DNA of 64,000 nucleotides from assembly GCA_904066235.2 (NCBI GenBank), contig CAJFCV020000004.1, positions 3,100,001-3,164,000 of the forward strand, read 5' to 3'. Positions 61,001 through 64,000 of this stretch are shown one piece after another. The translations under genes were made by a program, and so were the position numbers. This DNA is from Bursaphelenchus xylophilus (taxonomy: Eukaryota; Nematoda; Chromadorea; Rhabditida; Aphelenchoididae). The notes under the pieces were generated by a model. The model was not told the DNA's origin and did no database searches. It saw only the letters and a list, made by a program, of their open reading frames with translations. Numbering within the stretch: the stretch's first letter is position 1; each line of letters opens with the position of its first letter.

Positions 61001-63585
61001 TGATGGTTGGAATGAGGATTTTTGTTTATTTTAATGTTTTTCAAGCATTCGGCGGAGGTATGGCGGACGCTTGCCATATCGGCGGAGGCCATAACTCGGC
61101 TTCGGAAAAAGATACAGAACTGGAAAATGGCTCAAAACGATCCGTATGCTTCGCTTTACATTCCCTGCTCAGACCGTACGAAAATCAAAGCCTTTTTTTG
61201 AGTCTGGCGGAGGAATCGGCGGAGGCTATAACTCGGCTTCGGAAAAAGACACAGAGCTGGAAAATGGCTCAAAACGATCCGTATGCTTCGCTTTGCATTC
61301 CCTGCTCAGTCCGTACGGCCGGCGACAGAGCGATGCGATTGCATTCGGCGACTGCACGGTGCAGTTTGTCGCTGCGACACAAATAACTTTCGAGCGCACT
61401 GTGCGGAGCTTGGAAACAGAAGGAAAAGAAGAAATGTGGTCTAAAAATTTTTTTGTTGTTTTTTGGTGCACCAAGTCATTTGCCGTTCACTCAGTTTCTG
61501 CCAAACCTTGGCCACAAAATTTTTGAAAACAAAAGAAATGAGCAGTGAATGTAAAGCGAAGCATACGGATCGTTTTGAGCCATTTTCCAATTCTGTATCT
61601 TTTTCCGAAGCCGAGTTATGGCCTCCGCCGATATGGCAAGCGTCCGCCATACCTCCGCCGAATGCTTGAAAAACATTAAAATAAACAAAAATCCTCATTC
61701 CAACCATCAAAATTCACAAAAACGCTTTTAAGATTAGTGTGATGACCAAAAAAGACATCAAAAGGCTCCGGCGAATACACCACTTTCCGCGTCGGCGGAG
61801 AAAATCATCTTTTTGGAGAAAAAACCGCCCATAACCTTCTTTCTCCTGAAAAAAAAATTTTTTTGATATCTTGACTGAGCGCCAAGAAATCGACGAACAC
61901 TTTCCGGCACATTTCTCTGGACACCCTGTATAAAATGTCACCCAATGATTTAGTGTATATAACTAGTTGCTTAAGACCCCCTGTTCATGGAATTATTATT
62001 TCTAGGCATGACCCTCTCAAGTCAGGCTCCAATGTCGATACCTCCAACATTACCCATCCCAAGTATCCTCAACAACGGCTCTGGCGGCGGAATTATGCAG
62101 ACAGGCCAAGGAATTGTACATATACCACGGCTCCCTCCTCCGGATATACTCCAACAACAATTTCGGGTGAGTTTTGGCGACTACGTCGTAACTTCCGCAC
62201 CTTATTATACAGTAAGAACAGCACCATAGGAGTCGTATCACATTTCCGACTATTCGACGCTAAACTTATTTAGTTTCAGCCCGGCGCACCTGTCAATGGT
62301 CCCAGACCGCCAAACCTTAATGATCTGATCATCGCTCAACACCACATTCAACAGCAACAACTTCAGCGACAGTGGGCAGCATTAACCGGAGGATTCCAGC
62401 CCAATTCCGGCTTGATGAACCCCGGAATCCCCATGGGATTATCGATAAACCCTGCCGCGTTGGCCGGAAATCCACAACTTTATCAACAGCTCCAACAGCA
62501 AGCCGCCATTCAGCAAAATCAACGGAATAATCAGATCTTCGAGCAGATGCGGGAAATGGAGGAGAGAAAACGGCGGGAGATCGAGCAACAACAACAAAGA
62601 GAGCGGGAACAGCGAGAGCAAAGGGAACGCCAAGAAAGAGAGCAAAGAGAACGGCAGTTGCAACAACAACAGGCCGCACAACAACAAGCACAGCAACAAC
62701 AGAACCAACAACAACAGGAGCTGATGAACCAATTGCTTTTGGGTAAGAGAAGAGCTATCTTCTTTTAGAATGGAGTTTGGGAGCTTGAACATCTAATAGA
62801 ATGGAGTTTGGAAGCTTGCTGGACCTCATTCCGTAGTATTGAGCCTATTTCTGAGTAAAACTTCCCATGGATAATATTAGAATTTAAACAAGTCACAAAC
62901 AAATTTTTTTGAAGCCGTTTGAGCCTAAAATAATACATACTTGCTAGAACCCATGGAAACGTGCCATTTTGTTCTTTATTTTAGCATCCATCTTCATAGC
63001 TAGCTGCAATTTCCTCCATTCTCTTTCTTAGCTACCTAAAAATCAAAAAAATATATCTAAACCACTTACTTTTCTCATTTTTCAGCCGGAATGAACCCTC
63101 AAATGTTGCTCAATCTCCAAATCCAACAGAACATGATGAATGCTCAAGCCCTTCAGGCCAATCCTCTCGCCTCGTTGGCCACCTCGATGCCTTCCGCCTC
63201 TCAAAGCAACCAAATCAACGCTCAACAGTTGGAGGCGATAATGCGAGCGCATCAACCTCAGAACCAATCGGGAATGCCGGGCCTGAATCCGCAGATGGCG
63301 GCTCTTCTGACGGCGCAACAAACTCCTCAACGGCCTACCTCGAACCAGCAGCCGACGCCGCAAGGCACTCCTCATCAGCCGCCGCGAACCACTCCAACCG
63401 GTCCGTTGGCGGGCCTCACCCAGATGGCCAACCTGGCCGGACTCCCCGCCCAACAGATGCAGGGGATCGCGGCAAGTCAGGCCAACCTGGCCGCCATGCA
63501 GAACGCTCCGCAGGACGTTCAAATGATGCTGCTTCAGCAGCTGCTGAATCAGCGTCCCGGTCAGAACGGACTGGGCCAGAAATGA
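55095..63585 (+). CDS. egl-27: EGL-27/RERE-type chromatin corepressor (BAH, ELM2, SANT, GATA-type finger)
   Basis: Exons: 55095-55313, 55619-55951, 56028-56224, 56353-56506, 56636-56866, 57006-57191, 58688-58904, 59417-59751, 59900-60186, 60337-60695, 62006-62166, 62280-62742, 63086-63585; all phases join, 1213 codons plus stop (C. elegans EGL-27 is of similar size). Domains: BAH about 145-300 (WAYYTRDREEFRCF, YRIGDYVYLEMD); ELM2 about 295-345 (RIGKNHQAEIP across exons 4-5); SANT about 400-455 (FVKGLRNYGKNFHKIAKESF, then LVHYYYCWKKGP); a GATA-like finger about 507-531 with CHHC and CTGC around SRDWHHSGQDRQLL. The DWHH form points to RERE/EGL-27 rather than MTA/LIN-40. Such proteins recruit histone deacetylases in the nucleus and act in cell-fate and Wnt/Hox patterning. 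The C-terminal third is Gln-rich with an Arg/Glu/Gln stretch (about residues 970-1060) and Met/Gln/Ala repeats. Intron 10 holds a transposon. Confidence 0.93.
56265..56306. repeat. Compact hairpin repeat in egl-27 intron 3
   Basis: 42 bp with near-perfect arms: GACATTTTATACGATAAAAC and TTTTATCGTATAAAATGTC. Introns 1, 2, 5 and 7 carry only half copies (near 55368, 55959, 56908 and 59115). Confidence 0.9.
57192..58687 (+). other. 1.5-kb egl-27 intron 6 with two hairpin repeats
   Basis: Hairpins at 57218-57276 and 57341-57402. In the second, both arms share changes absent from the consensus: GCGAATTTTATACGATCAAA and TTTGATCGTATAAAAATTCG. The remainder (57410-58680) has moderate GC and no other repeat or exon seen. 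It is by far the longest intron in the gene apart from the one with the transposon. Confidence 0.8.
60249..60300. repeat. Hairpin repeat in egl-27 intron 9
   Basis: GACATGTTATACGATGAAAC and TTTCATCATATAATATGTC, arms about 22 bp, loop of about 6 bases. Both arms depart from consensus at the fourth to sixth positions but still mostly pair. Confidence 0.85.
60730..61938. repeat. Hairpin repeat in egl-27 intron 10, split by a transposon
   Basis: Left arm GACATTTTATACGACTGAAA at 60730; the right arm is cut after TTCATTGTA (60781) and resumes as TATAAAATGTC (61929-61938). Removing the insert and one TA restores TTCATTGTATAAAATGTC. Confidence 0.9.
60782..61928. mobile_element. 1147-bp foldback element with CAGGGTGTCC ends and TA target site
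   Basis: Ends CAGGGTGTCCAGAGAAATGT and ACATTTCTCTGGACACCCTG with TA on both sides (60780-60781, 61929-61930). Inverted arms about 390 bp (60782-61172 against about 61540-61928). The left arm's inner part (GCTATAACTCGGCTTCGG ... TCCGTATGCTTCGCTTT) is repeated once more in direct orientation near 61228-61305. Frames inside are by-products of the palindrome; no transposase domain. It lies in an egl-27 intron and leaves the exons untouched. Confidence 0.88.
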
Positions 63586-64000
63586 GTCCACAAATGGTTC
63601 TAACACAATACGGGTCCGACACAAAACTTCATGAATACGGTGCATTTTTGTACAAATTCCAAGAATTGGCATTTATTTCCGTGAGAAAGCGACATTTTAT
63701 ACGATGAAAGCTGTTTCCCTACATTTCATCCTATAACTTGTCGCGATCACTGAATTAGTTTTTATTGTAAAATTTTTAGAGATAGTTAAGAATTTTTGAA
63801 TGCCATTACTCATCCAGGTATATCTTATATTATACATACGCCTTCAAATTTGAACCTCCATCAAAATTGTTTGTTTCTTCGTGTGAAATACGGGCAAGAT
63901 TTCGACGGTTTCAACTCAGTGTTGTACATAACTACATAGTCTGTCTTTTTGTTGAGGTGATGACGAATTTTCGGAGGATGGCGACATTTTATACTATGAA
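63586..64000. other. egl-27 3' flank with hairpin repeats
   Basis: A hairpin at 63691-63742 (GACATTTTATACGATGAAAG ... TTCATCCTATAACTTGTC) lies about 105 bp past the stop and would fall in the 3' UTR if the transcript extends that far. Another left arm (GACATTTTATACTATGAA) starts at 63983 and is cut by the window edge. No canonical AATAAA found between. Confidence 0.65.

Noticed and set aside
61000..61710. Repeated open frames with the same protein sequence on both strands
   Set aside because: They are mirror reads of the inverted arms of the 60782-61928 foldback element, not genes.
55095..63585. LIN-40/MTA identity for the BAH-ELM2-SANT-GATA gene
   Set aside because: The finger has the DWHH and FKKYG form and a long Gln-rich tail typical of RERE/EGL-27 rather than MTA.
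62439..63672. Long antisense leucine- and arginine-rich frames over the egl-27 tail
   Set aside because: Shadows of the glutamine-rich sense exons; sense frame has splice phase and family support.

Overview
The window looks like a piece of a nematode chromosome. It carries four protein-coding genes with many short introns, a large RNA-dependent RNA polymerase of the EGO-1/RRF-1 type, an EGL-27/RERE-type chromatin regulator, a candidate 3' splice site upstream of each of the four start codons (as expected for spliced-leader trans-splicing), and a dense load of DNA-transposon-like inverted repeats plus a Pao/BEL retrotransposon pair. The species cannot be named from the sequence alone. All exon models below were built by eye from splice signals and reading phase. 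Each of the four closes in frame from start to stop: 492, 869, 1646 and 1213 codons.

Layout. 2.08-4.92 kb (+): tpra-1 (TPRA1/GPR175-like seven-pass membrane protein). 5.60-9.94 kb (-): paraplegin-type mitochondrial AAA metalloprotease (ppgn-1/SPG7 type), convergent with tpra-1. It is head-to-head with the next gene across a 235-bp gap. 10.17-32.13 kb (+): an 18-exon RNA-dependent RNA polymerase. Its intron 6 is 12.1 kb and consists almost entirely of mobile elements nested inside each other: an outer palindromic MITE, a CAGGGTG-type Tc/mariner-like element, a second TA-inserting foldback element inside that, a third foldback element, a GC-rich-ended element inside the third, and two Pao/BEL retroelement copies. 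32.13-55.09 kb: a 23-kb stretch without any gene I can support, holding MITEs, a tRNA-like relic, a possible solo-LTR relic, a stem-loop and strand-asymmetric purine/pyrimidine tracts. 55.10-63.59 kb (+): egl-27 homologue (BAH-ELM2-SANT-GATA-type finger, glutamine-rich tail).

The most striking pattern is a family of very short hairpins (about 40-70 bp, arms beginning GACATTTTATACGAT and ending ATCGTATAAAATGTC). I count roughly 35 near-complete copies plus many half copies. They sit in introns of all four genes and just next to them, sometimes amplified as tandem arrays (RdRP introns 13, 15 and 17). Complete copies are absent from the 12-kb transposon intron and from most of the gene-free 33-53 kb region. 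One copy was split by a 1.15-kb foldback element with a clean TA footprint. Whether these hairpins are merely tolerated transposons or form dsRNA that feeds the small-RNA system in which the RdRP takes part is the main open question here.

The four genes do not form an obvious pathway. The RdRP (secondary siRNA synthesis) and EGL-27 (chromatin repression) are both gene-silencing factors by family, but nothing in the sequence links their regulation.
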